From the NCBI RefSeq assembly GCF_001975825.1, contig NZ_MTKN01000031.1, positions 25,248 to 89,247 on the forward strand: a stretch of DNA of 64,000 nucleotides, read 5' to 3'. How positions within the stretch are numbered: the stretch's first letter is position 1; every line of letters begins with the position of its first letter. The position numbers were made by a program, and so were the translations under genes. A model generated the notes under the pieces. The model was given only the letters and a program-made list of their open reading frames with translations, was not told the DNA's origin and did not search any database. Positions 42,313 to 50,746 of the stretch are shown in pieces. The DNA comes from [Flexibacter] sp. ATCC 35208. Lineage in GTDB: Bacteria > Bacteroidota > Bacteroidia > Chitinophagales > Chitinophagaceae.

Positions 42313-43276
42313 ACTGTGGGAAAGCCTGGATGTGAGGCAGGTGGCCTACATCCGGGATCGTGACCAGTTTACAGTTCGGAATTCTTTTACTGATCTGCGG
42401 ACCTAATACCGGGTAGTTGCCCAATGTTTTTCTCACTTCTTCAGAGGCATTGGCTTTGCCAAGCGCGGTACGGTCTTTCAAACCAATGATGAGCAGGGTA
42501 GGTACCTTGATATTTTCAAACTCATAATATACCGGTTGGGTAAATATCATGTCGTAGGTGAGGGCATTGTTCCACGCTACGCGTTTAGCATCGGGACCTT
42601 TGGTCCAGCCAGCCAGTACGATCGCCCATTTATCATAGGCCGGTTTCCACTGACCGCCGTAGTAGCCATCCAGCTGATATTTTTTGATTTTTTCATAGTC
42701 CTGGGCCAGTTCTCCCTGATACCATTTATCTATGGACTGGTAGGGTACCTTTATTTTCCAGTCTTCCAGCCCGATGGGGTCTTCGAGGATCAGTCTTTCC
42801 ACCACATCAGGGTACATTAAAGTAAAGCGGGTCGCCAGCATACCGCCCATGGAGTGGCCGAGTACGGTAACTTTGGAGAGGTGTAGGCTATCCAGCAGGG
42901 CTTTGGTGTTCTGTGCCAGCAGCTGGAAGCTGTATTGCAGGTGTGCTGGTTTTGACGATTTACCAAACCCAACCTGGTCAGGCATAATGACCCGATAGCC
43001 ATTTTCGCCCAGTTTGGCAGCAGTATTATCCCAGTATGCTGCCAGGAAGTTCTTGCCGTGCAGGAGTATTATGGTCTTGCCATTGGGTTTGGCGGGTTGT
43101 AGGTCCATATAGGCCATGTGTACCAGCTGGCCCTGAATTTGTAGTTGAATAGTATGTACCGGATAGGGGTACTGAAAAGTGGTGAGTTCCGCGTCCATGG
43201 CGGGTATTTCCTGTGCCAGGGCGGGCGCCTGAAAGGCGCCAAATAGAAAGGCAGTTAAAATTGATCTGATGAGCAT
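42275..43276 (-). CDS. Exported alpha/beta hydrolase
   Basis: 333 residues from the ATG at 43274-43276, which places a signal peptide (MLIRSILTAFLFGAFQAPALAQ) at the N-terminus; a more distal in-frame ATG at 43354 would add a 26-residue extension. The hydrolase fold shows the oxyanion strand ILLHGKNFLAAYW, the nucleophile elbow GHSMGG, the acid in LKDRTALG and the catalytic His in DVGHLPHI. It resembles periplasmic esterases/haloalkane-dehalogenase-like hydrolases; the substrate is unknown. The 3' end overlaps the convergent patatin gene by 38 nt. Confidence 0.85.
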   Translation of the reverse strand: MLIRSILTAFLFGAFQAPALAQEIPAMDAELTTFQYPYPVHTIQLQIQGQLVHMAYMDLQPAKPNGKTIILLHGKNFLAAYWDNTAAKLGENGYRVIMPDQVGFGKSSKPAHLQYSFQLLAQNTKALLDSLHLSKVTVLGHSMGGMLATRFTLMYPDVVERLILEDPIGLEDWKIKVPYQSIDKWYQGELAQDYEKIKKYQLDGYYGGQWKPAYDKWAIVLAGWTKGPDAKRVAWNNALTYDMIFTQPVYYEFENIKVPTLLIIGLKDRTALGKANASEEVRKTLGNYPVLGPQISKRIPNCKLVTIPDVGHLPHIQAFPQFIQPVLAFLSGS

Positions 43277-43396
43277 GGTTTCGTCTATTAATATGAATAA
43301 TAATAATAGGTTCGGCGCAAAAGTAATGCCGGTGCGGGTGCGGTCAAAGATCACAATTATTTAAAGGGATTTCCCCACATTTTCCACAATTTGTTA

Positions 43397-43404
43397 TAAC
43401 TTTG
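43397..43404 (+). promoter_or_regulatory. -7 box (TAACTTTG) of typA
   Basis: Perfect TAnnTTTG, 50 nt upstream of the ATG at 43455. The leader contains a small GCTGG-AAA-CCAGC hairpin (about 43417-43430). Confidence 0.5.
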
Positions 43405-43454
43405 CGCCTTCTTTTGGCTGGAAACCAGCTAGCCGAAGTCAACTAATTTGATTT

Positions 43455-45269
43455 ATGAATATCCGTAACATAGCAATTATTGCGCACGTAGACCACGGTA
43501 AAACGACCCTGGTTGATAAGATCCTCCATTCAACCAACGTTTTCAGGGCTAACCAGGAAACAGGTGAATTGATCATGGATAACAACGACCTGGAAAGGGA
43601 GCGTGGTATCACCATCTTAAGTAAAAACGTTTCCGTTGAGTACAAAGGGGTGAAGATCAACGTGATCGATACTCCAGGCCACGCCGACTTTGGTGGTGAG
43701 GTTGAGAGAGTACTGAGAATGGCTGATGGTGTGATCCTGTTGGTGGATGCCTTTGAAGGCCCAATGCCACAGACACGCTTCGTGCTGCAAAAAGCGCTGC
43801 AGCTTAACCTGAAGCCTATCGTTGTTATTAACAAGGTAGACAAGGCGAACTGCCGTCCTGATGAAGTACATGACTCTGTATTTGAGTTGTTCTTCAACCT
43901 GGATGCAACGGAAGAGCAGCTGAACTTCCCAACCTATTATGGTTCAGGTAAGAATGGCTGGTTCAACGATTCAATCACTCCTAGCGAAGATATCACGCCA
44001 CTGATGGATGGTATCCTGACCTATGTGCCAGAACCTAACATCGCTGAGGGTACTTTGCAGTTGCAGATCACCTCTCTGGATTACTCTACCTTCCTGGGCC
44101 GTATCGCTGTAGGAAGAGTAGCGCGTGGTTCCATCAAAGAAAACCAGCCAATTTCCCTGGTTCAGACAGATGGTACTATCAAGAAGTCCCGTGTTCGTGA
44201 ACTGTATATCTTCGAAGCACTGGGTAAAAAGAAAGTAACCGAAGTAGCGGCAGGTGATATCTGTGCGGTAGTCGGTCTGGAAGAATTCGGTATTGGTGAT
44301 ACGATCGCTGATTTCGAAAATCCGGAAGCATTGCCAGTTATCAGCGTGGATGAGCCGACTATGAACATGTTGTTCAGCATCAACAACTCTCCATTCTTCG
44401 GTAAAGATGGTAAGTTCGTAACTTCCCGTCACCTCCGTGACCGTCTGGTTAAAGAAACTGAAAAGAACCTCGCATTACGCGTAGTAGATACTGACAGTGC
44501 TGATAGCTTCCTGGTTTATGGCCGTGGTATCCTGCACTTAGGCGTACTGATCGAAACCATGCGTCGTGAAGGATTTGAGTTGACCGTAGGTCAGCCTCAG
44601 GTAATCCTGAAACAAGTGGATGGTAAGAAATGTGAGCCATATGAAAACCTGGTTGTAGACGTACCTCAGGACTTCGCCAGCAAGGTGATTGACCTGGTTA
44701 CCCGTCGTAAGGGTGAAATGCTGGTCATGGAAACTAAAGGTGACATGCAGCACCTGGAATTCGAAATTCCTTCCCGTGGTCTGATCGGTCTGCGTACGCA
44801 AATGCTGACTGCTACTGCTGGTGAAGCTGTAATGGCACACCGTTTCATTGATTATAAACCATGGAAAGGTCCAATCCCTGGACGTAGCAACGGTGTTCTG
44901 ATTGCTAAAGAAGCGGGTTCTACCACTGGTTATTCTCTTGATAAACTGCAGGACAGAGGTTTCTTCTTCGTAGATCCAGGAGAAGATGTGTACAGAGGTA
45001 TGATCATTGGTGAAAACAACAAGCCTGGTGACCTGGTAGTGAATCCTAATGAAGGAAAGAAACTGACCAACATGCGTGCAAGTGGTACTGATGGTGCAAC
45101 CAACATTGCTCCTAAGACGCTGATGACTCTGGAAGAATGTATGGAATACATCCAGCAGGATGAGTGTATCGAGGTAACGCCTAACCACATCCGTATGCGT
45201 AAGACCATCCTGGATGAGGAAGAAAGAAAGCGTTTCCAGAAAACCATGAAAGCTGATGGCGTAGCTTAA
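43455..45269 (+). CDS. typA: Translational GTPase TypA/BipA
   Basis: 604 residues. G-domain motifs AHVDHGKTTLVD (10-21), the switch-I RGITI, DTPGHADFGGEVERV and NKVDK; then the EF-G-like domains and the BipA-specific C-terminal domain (RGLIGLRTQMLTAT, GRSNGVLIAKEAGSTTGYSL). It binds ribosomes and aids 50S assembly and stress adaptation, particularly at low temperature. Monocistronic: own -7 box upstream and a strong terminator 28 nt after the stop. Confidence 0.96.
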   Translation: MNIRNIAIIAHVDHGKTTLVDKILHSTNVFRANQETGELIMDNNDLERERGITILSKNVSVEYKGVKINVIDTPGHADFGGEVERVLRMADGVILLVDAFEGPMPQTRFVLQKALQLNLKPIVVINKVDKANCRPDEVHDSVFELFFNLDATEEQLNFPTYYGSGKNGWFNDSITPSEDITPLMDGILTYVPEPNIAEGTLQLQITSLDYSTFLGRIAVGRVARGSIKENQPISLVQTDGTIKKSRVRELYIFEALGKKKVTEVAAGDICAVVGLEEFGIGDTIADFENPEALPVISVDEPTMNMLFSINNSPFFGKDGKFVTSRHLRDRLVKETEKNLALRVVDTDSADSFLVYGRGILHLGVLIETMRREGFELTVGQPQVILKQVDGKKCEPYENLVVDVPQDFASKVIDLVTRRKGEMLVMETKGDMQHLEFEIPSRGLIGLRTQMLTATAGEAVMAHRFIDYKPWKGPIPGRSNGVLIAKEAGSTTGYSLDKLQDRGFFFVDPGEDVYRGMIIGENNKPGDLVVNPNEGKKLTNMRASGTDGATNIAPKTLMTLEECMEYIQQDECIEVTPNHIRMRKTILDEEERKRFQKTMKADGVA

Positions 45270-45297
45270 TTTTAATATTAGTTCCAAGTATATTAGT

Positions 45298-45330
45298 GCC
45301 GTCCCGCCATTAGGTGGGACGGCTTTTTTT
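45298..45330 (+). terminator. Intrinsic terminator of typA
   Basis: GCCGTCCC / GGGACGGC with one G-T extension (45298-45308, 45313-45323) and a T8 tail. The ATG of the AlkB remnant begins at the next base after the T-run. Confidence 0.9.
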
Positions 45331-45498
45331 ATGCAGCTACCATTTTTTGATGAGCCATCCGGACATGTGATTCCCTTGCAGGATGGGGAATTGCTGTATT
45401 ATCCTCACTTTTTTGCCAGTGAGGTAGCGGATAATTATTTCCGGTTATTGATGGACCAGATTGACTGGAAACAGGAGGGAATCATACATTCAGGGTGA
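45331..45498 (+). pseudogene. Truncated AlkB-like 2OG-Fe(II) dioxygenase remnant
   Basis: A 55-codon frame from ATG 45331 to TGA 45496-45498. It encodes an AlkB-type N-terminus: MQLPFFDEPSGHVIPLQDGE followed by LLYYPHFFASEVADNYFRLLMDQIDWKQEGIIH. In full-length Bacteroidota AlkB homologues this region precedes a G-K...PR..aWYG block and the HxD...H iron site; here the frame ends before any of it, and neither downstream frame to 45546 restores it. It is therefore a decayed gene end lacking all catalytic residues, transcribed if at all from beyond the typA terminator. The family assignment is by pattern recall and depends on the short stretch. Confidence 0.65.
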
Positions 45499-45546
45499 TA
45501 AAATCGATGGTTTGATTTTTGATTTTCTATTAGAAAATTCAAAGTT

Positions 45547-45945
45547 ATGATAAGCAAAATTACCCTGGGGCTGGTCGTTCTCATGGCTTGTACCTCACTC
45601 AAAAAGATACCGGATCTGGGTGGCCACCGTTGGGGCCTTGTACAAATGCAAAATGAAAAACCGGATTCATCGCCGGTCTATATACAGTTTGATACCACTG
45701 CACACCGTTTTAGTGGTAATGCAGGTTGCAATAAGATGTCGGGTAATTATTCCGCTACGGGCAAGGCATTGACGTTTGAGGAAGTCATCAGTACCCGTAT
45801 GGCTTGTGTGGATACCAAAGCGAATGAAAGGGAAAGCCAGTTGCTCCGCTTACTGAACAACCACACATATGCATATGATATAAACGGAGCGACCTTGCAA
45901 CTGAAAGACAGTGGCAAGGTCATTCTGACGTTTAAAAGCTTTTAG
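45547..45945 (+). CDS. META-domain lipoprotein (HslJ-like)
   Basis: 132 residues. A short signal ends in LMACTS (lipobox Cys at about 15). The META domain covers the rest: GGHRWGLVQM, HRFSGNAGCNKMSGNYSATGKALTFEEVISTRMACVD and LLRLLNNHTYAYDINGATLQLKDSG. The G-N-x-G-C-N-x-x-x-G-x-Y core is diagnostic. HslJ-type proteins are small outer-membrane or periplasmic lipoproteins linked to heat or stress response; function here is inferred. It is convergent with the VOC gene, with 4 nt of overlap at the ends. Confidence 0.88.
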   Translation: MISKITLGLVVLMACTSLKKIPDLGGHRWGLVQMQNEKPDSSPVYIQFDTTAHRFSGNAGCNKMSGNYSATGKALTFEEVISTRMACVDTKANERESQLLRLLNNHTYAYDINGATLQLKDSGKVILTFKSF

Positions 45946-46367
45946 GGCAGGATAATATTGTCTTTTTCATCCAGCTCCCAGAAAGGATTATGTGCTACTT
46001 CAAAAAGGAACCCGTCCTGGTCCCTGAAATAACCGCTATATCCACCCCAGAATACTTCTTCAGCTGGCTTTACGATCTCTGCTCCGGCATTGGCAGCCTG
46101 TTCGAGTACGCTATCAACCTCCGCTCTGTCTTTTGCATTGAGTGCCAGTGAAAATGCAGGAAATCCACTACCTTCTTCGGGTACATTGGCATCAGCAGCC
46201 AGTTCTTTTCGGCCAAAGAGCGATAAGACCATTCCATTTAACTGGAAAAAGGCGACACCATCCTGGCTGGCGGAGGAGCGCTTCCAGCCAAGTCCGTCTT
46301 CAAAAAAAGAAATAGATTTTTGCAGGTCTCTTACACCCAGGGTTACCAGTGTTAGTTTTTGTCGCAT
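45942..46367 (-). CDS. VOC-family (glyoxalase/bleomycin-resistance-like) protein
   Basis: 141 residues with two beta-alpha-beta-beta-beta modules: LTLVTLGVRDLQKSISFFEDGLGW in the first and FSLALNAKDRAEVDSVLEQAANAGAEIVKPAEEVFWGGYSGYFRDQDGFLFEVAHNP in the second. The C-terminal D-x-D-G-x-x-x-E-V block supplies a typical metal-ligand Glu. No cofactor or substrate can be named. It follows the AraC-type regulator by 45 nt on the same strand, so it is likely co-transcribed with, and possibly controlled by, that regulator. Confidence 0.88.
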   Translation of the reverse strand: MRQKLTLVTLGVRDLQKSISFFEDGLGWKRSSASQDGVAFFQLNGMVLSLFGRKELAADANVPEEGSGFPAFSLALNAKDRAEVDSVLEQAANAGAEIVKPAEEVFWGGYSGYFRDQDGFLFEVAHNPFWELDEKDNIILP

Positions 46368-46412
46368 GTATGTGAATATTAGAATATAAAGGTAATCGCT
46401 GAAGACCTGCCG

Positions 46413-47129
46413 CTATTTGTATAAAAACGACAAATATTCGCTGGGGGCTTCACCGGTAATATGCCTGAACTCCCTTGTTAAGTGGGCATGATCGTGATAC
46501 CCGTAATTGAGTGCAAGTGACAGTAAATTAGGTGAAGATTGGTTTTTCAACGCGTTTATTGCACTTAAACAACGCACGATGCGTGAAAAGGTTTTGGCGG
46601 ATGTACCAACCTGTTGCAGGAAAGTACGTTCAAAATTGCGGGGGCTCATATTGACCTGCGCTGCGAGTGTAACAGGAGAGATATTGCCATGACTGGATTG
46701 TATAGCACTGATGGCTGCCTGCATACGTGTGGGTTGATCAGGCAATGCTTTTAACAGACAATGGGAGATGGCCTGTAACCGATTGTGGCCTTGCATTACA
46801 GCTTCCTGCAATTGACGGACTAAAGGAAGCGACAGGTCATCGCCCTGAATATGCTGATCTGTTAGTAACTGCATGGGAAGGCCTGCAAAAGCAGCCATAC
46901 CGGCTGGTTTGAAGCGAATACCTAACAGTCGCGCCGCTGATAATATATGGGCATCGTGATAAGTGGTCATGGTGCCGACAGCCTTGACACTACCATCATC
47001 CAGGTTAAAAATGAAATCAGCACAGAGATCGGGAAGTATGCGGGATACGGCCGGACCGTAAGTAGTGACGATCCAGTATGCGTCTACATAAGGCGCTAAA
47101 AGGGCGGGGGGAGAATATTGTGCATACAC
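46413..47129 (-). CDS. AraC-family transcriptional regulator
   Basis: 238 residues. The N-terminal ~130 residues (YSPPALLAPYVDAYWIVTT, LLGIRFKPAGMAAF) match the DUF6597/AraC-associated sensor domain. The C-terminal DNA-binding part has two helix-turn-helix units: ISPVTLAAQVNMSPRNFERTFLQQVGTS and LLSLALNYGYHDHAHLTREFRHITGEAPSEYL, the latter being the classical AraC signature. The start codon is a GTG at 47127-47129. A -7 box TAAATTTG (minus strand, 47134-47141) ends 4 nt upstream, so the mRNA is nearly leaderless. It most likely controls its own transcript with the VOC gene. Confidence 0.85.
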   Translation of the reverse strand: MYAQYSPPALLAPYVDAYWIVTTYGPAVSRILPDLCADFIFNLDDGSVKAVGTMTTYHDAHILSAARLLGIRFKPAGMAAFAGLPMQLLTDQHIQGDDLSLPLVRQLQEAVMQGHNRLQAISHCLLKALPDQPTRMQAAISAIQSSHGNISPVTLAAQVNMSPRNFERTFLQQVGTSAKTFSRIVRCLSAINALKNQSSPNLLSLALNYGYHDHAHLTREFRHITGEAPSEYLSFLYK

Positions 47130-47133
47130 AGCG

Positions 47134-47141
47134 CAAATTTA
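47134..47141 (-). promoter_or_regulatory. -7 box (TAAATTTG) of the AraC-type gene
   Basis: Perfect TAnnTTTG on the minus strand, 4 nt from the GTG start. Confidence 0.45.
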
Positions 47142-47176
47142 TTGAATTCAGGTCTGCCGAAGGCAATTGAACCTAC

Positions 47177-47213
47177 AAAAAAAGCATCTGCCTGGTCTGA
47201 CAGATGCTTTTTT
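47177..47213. terminator. Intrinsic terminator of the S46 peptidase gene, bidirectional
   Basis: AAAAGCATCTG / CAGATGCTTTT (47180-47190, 47201-47211) with T-runs on both strands. The S46 stop (47229) lies 16 nt upstream on the minus strand. Confidence 0.85.
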
Positions 47214-47228
47214 ATATCGTAAGATATT

Positions 47229-49388
47229 TTATTGCTTTACGAGCTTCAGCTCACTTACTATATTCGGTGCGCCGCCCAGTTTGTCTATACACCAGAGTAC
47301 ATAGCGGATATCAACACAGATCGTACGGTTGTAAACAGGATCAAACTGAATCTTGTGGCTCAGTGCTTCATAGTTACCATCAAATGCTAACCCGATCAGT
47401 TCACCATTGCCATTCAGCACAGGAGAACCGGAGTTACCGCCGGTGATGTCATTGGTAGTAATGAAACAGGTCACGATATCATTCTTGCGTGCATCTTTAT
47501 ATTGACCGAAATCTTTCTTGTTGTACAGGTCTACGTAATTAGCCGGCAGGTCAAACTCATAATCTCCTGGGTTGTATTTTTCCAGCACCCCCTTCATGGT
47601 ACAAACATAATCGTAAGATACTGCATCGCGTGGTGTATATGGTTTTACCTGTCCGTAAGTAAGACGCATTGAGAAGTTTGCATCAGGATACCATTTCTTG
47701 TTTGGTTCCATCTGCATCAGGCCTTTCAGGTAAGCCCTGCCGAGGTCATTAATTTTGGTAACAAACTGGTTGTACAGTGGCAGGTACTTGCTGCTCCAAT
47801 TCTTGATGAACGCACTGGAATATGCAAATGCCGGGTCCTGTTGAAGGGTCACTGCATCCGGGTGCTCTATGAAAGCTTTCCAGCGGGTGTCGTTCATGAT
47901 CATGCTGCTGGACATCAATGCTGCCGCCCAGAGACGGTAGGTATTGTCTTCGTCCAGGCTACCGAATTTCGCTTTTATAGCATCGAAGAACCCGATAGGA
48001 TGTTGCGCCGCAGGAACGTCGGTATAGAACATGCGGCAGGTGGCTGCCAGTATTTTCTGATCGCTGGTTTTATCTTCATCTTCCAGGAAAGCAGTGCGTG
48101 CTTTGTCAGCCGCCTGAATACTTTTGTTAAGTACATCGGCGCTGGTGCCTGATTGTACCATTGCTTTTTCCAGGGCCTGCAGGCTGGCGGCAAAACCGGC
48201 CAAAGGAGAACCCATAATACCTTCATTGATGTAGATGCGGTGTTTTGCATATGGAGTCCATTCCTTGTAAGTCTGTGCATAATCGGCAAAGATTTGCTCA
48301 AACTCAGGTTTGCCCTGTGCCCATTTTACAAAAGCGCTTTCCTGTGTTTGTTTTTGTTCCTCTACTTTATATTTGAGTAGTTGTTTGGTTTCACCGTCGT
48401 AAAACTTCCAGTAGTTGGCCACGCCGGCATAATAAGATGCCAGTTTCAGTTTGATAGCCGGATCTTTTTTCATCTGGTCAAACATGTATTTCAGGCGTAC
48501 TGCGCGAAGGTTTACGATGGAAGGATTTTCTACGTCGATTTTCAGTTTCACGCCTTCGGAGCTTTCATACCTGTTGGTACCACCAGGGTAACCAAAGATC
48601 ATGGCATAATCGTTCTCCTTGATACCCTTAATGGATACAGGCAGGAAGTGTTTTGGTTTCAATGGTACGTTGTCAGCAGCGTAATCGGCTGGTTTACCAT
48701 CTTTGTTTGCATATACACGGAATACGGAGAAGTCGCCTGTATGGCGTGGCCATTCCCAGTTGTCAGTGTCGCCACCAAATTTCCCGATGCTTTCAGGAGG
48801 GGCGCCTACGAGGCGGATATCTTTATAGCGTTCGTATACGAAGAGGAGGAATTGATTGCCTTTGAAGAGGGGGAGTACTTTAGCTTCGTAGCCGGTACCG
48901 TTGGTAGCTTCGGTCACGATTTCGCCGATGGCGGTCTGCTGTTTCTTCATTCTGTCCTGGCCAGTGAGTCCCTGGAGGGCGTCTTCCATTTTCTTAGTCA
49001 CATCATCAACACGTACCAGGAATTGTACGGTCAGGCCGTTAGCAGGGATTTCCTGTGTTTTGGTCTGGGCGTAGAATCCATTTTTCAGGTAGTTATGTTC
49101 CACAGTGCTGGCTGTAGCAATTGCATCGTATCCGCAGTGGTGGTTGGTGAAAATGAGTCCCTGATTGCTCACGATTTCGCCGGTACAGCCGCCGCCGAAG
49201 ATGATAATTGCATCTTTTACCGATGCCTTATTGATGCTGTATAACTGTTCTTTGGTAAGTTTCAGTCCTTTCTGGACCATATCATTGTACACTTGCTGCC
49301 CTAATAAGTAAGGAAGCCACATACCTTCGTCTGCTTTGGCGAATTTAACTGCCAATAACAGCAAAAGCAGCAGAACTTTTTTCTTCAT
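47229..49388 (-). CDS. S46-family dipeptidyl-peptidase (DPP7-like)
   Basis: 719 residues with a signal peptide (1-19). Chymotrypsin-fold triad: His at 83/84 in TNHHCGYDAI, Asp in GGDTDNWEWPRH, and Ser in TGGNSGSPVLN. S46 enzymes release dipeptides from peptide N-termini in the periplasm and are a hallmark of Bacteroidota. The residue that separates DPP7 from DPP11 (Gly versus Arg in the GLAFDxNxE block) is Gly here (LAFDGNYEAL), which points to DPP7-type preference for hydrophobic P1 residues rather than Asp/Glu. Oligopeptides produced this way would be taken up for growth. Monocistronic with a terminator after the stop. Confidence 0.92.
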   Translation of the reverse strand: MKKKVLLLLLLLAVKFAKADEGMWLPYLLGQQVYNDMVQKGLKLTKEQLYSINKASVKDAIIIFGGGCTGEIVSNQGLIFTNHHCGYDAIATASTVEHNYLKNGFYAQTKTQEIPANGLTVQFLVRVDDVTKKMEDALQGLTGQDRMKKQQTAIGEIVTEATNGTGYEAKVLPLFKGNQFLLFVYERYKDIRLVGAPPESIGKFGGDTDNWEWPRHTGDFSVFRVYANKDGKPADYAADNVPLKPKHFLPVSIKGIKENDYAMIFGYPGGTNRYESSEGVKLKIDVENPSIVNLRAVRLKYMFDQMKKDPAIKLKLASYYAGVANYWKFYDGETKQLLKYKVEEQKQTQESAFVKWAQGKPEFEQIFADYAQTYKEWTPYAKHRIYINEGIMGSPLAGFAASLQALEKAMVQSGTSADVLNKSIQAADKARTAFLEDEDKTSDQKILAATCRMFYTDVPAAQHPIGFFDAIKAKFGSLDEDNTYRLWAAALMSSSMIMNDTRWKAFIEHPDAVTLQQDPAFAYSSAFIKNWSSKYLPLYNQFVTKINDLGRAYLKGLMQMEPNKKWYPDANFSMRLTYGQVKPYTPRDAVSYDYVCTMKGVLEKYNPGDYEFDLPANYVDLYNKKDFGQYKDARKNDIVTCFITTNDITGGNSGSPVLNGNGELIGLAFDGNYEALSHKIQFDPVYNRTICVDIRYVLWCIDKLGGAPNIVSELKLVKQ

Positions 49389-49562
49389 TGATATCGTATT
49401 TTTTTGAAAACAGGGCCAAACCTAGCTAATTTTTAGGTATTGGCCGCTGATATTATGATGGGAGGGGGCTGATTGTCGGCCAGGCATAATTATGGAATGG
49501 CATTTGTTAAAGGGGAGATGATTATAGCAATCATGCACACAAACTATATTAAAAGCCTACTT

Positions 49563-49994
49563 ATGAAGAAGCTATTGTATCTATTGGCTGCTGTTGCATT
49601 CTTCGCCTGTAACGAGACGCCAAAGCAGGAGGAAAAGAAGGACACGCTGAAAGCAGGTGTGGAAAAAATTGGACAAGATGTTAAGTCCGCTGCCGGCGCT
49701 GCTGGGGATTACCTGGATGAAGAGCGGCAGAAGCTGAGAGGAGACCTGGAAGAGCGAAAGAATGATATTGATAAAAAAATGGACCAGCTAAAGAGTGACG
49801 GATCCGCCAGAAGTAAGGAGGCCCGCCGTAAACTGGGTGTGCTGAGAGACCAGATCAATGGGAAACTGGATGAACTGAAAAATGGCACTGCTGCCGGTTG
49901 GGACAGTACCCGTACCGATATCGATACTGCCTTAAAGCGTTCCGACAGGGAATGGACGAACTTCAAACAGGATTTCAAAGAATTATTCCAGTAA
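49563..49994 (+). CDS. Small coiled-coil lipoprotein
   Basis: 143 residues from ATG 49563 (an upstream ATG at 49473 would add 30 residues before the signal). The signal ends in the lipobox FFACNE (Cys at about 16). After a Lys/Glu-rich stretch the protein is one long charged helix (about 35-143) with heptad-like spacing: DEERQKLRGDLEERKNDIDKKMDQLKSDGSARSKEARRKLGVLRDQINGKLDELK. It resembles the apolipophorin/Lpp-like lipoproteins that lie between the outer membrane and peptidoglycan. No family is recognised with certainty. Confidence 0.75.
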   Translation: MKKLLYLLAAVAFFACNETPKQEEKKDTLKAGVEKIGQDVKSAAGAAGDYLDEERQKLRGDLEERKNDIDKKMDQLKSDGSARSKEARRKLGVLRDQINGKLDELKNGTAAGWDSTRTDIDTALKRSDREWTNFKQDFKELFQ

Positions 49995-50070
49995 GAATTT
50001 AGATGTTTGCCGGGTACCGGAACATGGCTAAAATCCCTAACTTTACCGGGCAACAATCAAAAGAAACGCC

Positions 50071-50682
50071 TTGTTACGTTCATACCATCAGAAAGAAATA
50101 GCATTTGAAGCCGGCTGTGACGAAGCTGGCAGAGGGTGTCTGGCAGGGCCGGTTTTTGCGGCGGCAGTCATACTGCCAGTGAAATTCCGCCACAAACTGC
50201 TCAACGATTCCAAACAGCTGAAAGTTGCCGACAGGGAATATCTGCGCGGGGTAATAGAGGAAAAGGCACTCTTCTATGCGGTAGCAAGTGTAGATAATGA
50301 GGAGATTGACAAAATCAACATATTACAGGCTTCATTCAGGGCCATGCACTTAGCACTGGAAAAGTTGCAGCAACAACCCGGGTACATCCTGGTAGATGGC
50401 AACCGTTTCAAACCCTATGGAAATGTCCCACATGCCTGCATTATCAAAGGAGATGGTATTTATGCTTCAATAGCCGCAGCATCTATATTGGCCAAGACTT
50501 ACAGGGATGAATATATGATGAAGCTGCACGAACAGTTTCCACATTTCGGCTGGCTTGAAAACAAAGGTTATCCTACAATTCAGCACCGGAATGCCATCAG
50601 AGTACATGGAGATACTCCCTTTCACAGAAAGTCTTTCCGGTTACTGCCGGATGAACAGCTTTCGCTGGACTTTGGAGGGTGA
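50071..50682 (+). CDS. rnhB: Ribonuclease HII
   Basis: 203 residues. The type-2 RNase H motif is EAGCDEAGRGCLAGPVFAAAV (Asp17, Glu18), with DGN and the C-terminal SILAKTYRD and GYPT blocks. It removes ribonucleotides and RNA-DNA hybrids from genomic DNA. The start is a TTG at 50071; an in-frame stop lies 33 nt upstream and no ATG or GTG comes between it and the catalytic motif. It is the first of a rnhB-rpoN-PAP2-like-recA cluster; rpoN begins 64 nt downstream with its own -7 box. Confidence 0.95.
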   Translation: MLRSYHQKEIAFEAGCDEAGRGCLAGPVFAAAVILPVKFRHKLLNDSKQLKVADREYLRGVIEEKALFYAVASVDNEEIDKINILQASFRAMHLALEKLQQQPGYILVDGNRFKPYGNVPHACIIKGDGIYASIAAASILAKTYRDEYMMKLHEQFPHFGWLENKGYPTIQHRNAIRVHGDTPFHRKSFRLLPDEQLSLDFGG

Positions 50683-50718
50683 GTGACTATAGACCAGATT
50701 AGTAAACACTATTGTTAT

Positions 50719-50726
50719 TATTTTTG
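50719..50726 (+). promoter_or_regulatory. -7 box (TATTTTTG) of rpoN
   Basis: TAnnTTTG match 20 nt upstream of the rpoN ATG at 50747, inside the rnhB-rpoN spacer. Confidence 0.4.
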
Positions 50727-50746
50727 CCCTTGGATAGGATCAGACT

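Noticed and set aside
45331..45546. Complete AlkB gene by frameshift
   Set aside because: No downstream frame shows the conserved PR..aWYG block or the HxD iron site before the META gene begins.
48381..49244. Long open frame antisense to the S46 peptidase gene (287 codons)
   Set aside because: It mirrors the codon structure of a well-supported gene on the other strand, has no recognisable domain and no separate promoter. The same holds for long frames antisense to the TIM-barrel gene (7341-8105) and inside the 12.7-13.8 kb lipoprotein gene (13008-13661).
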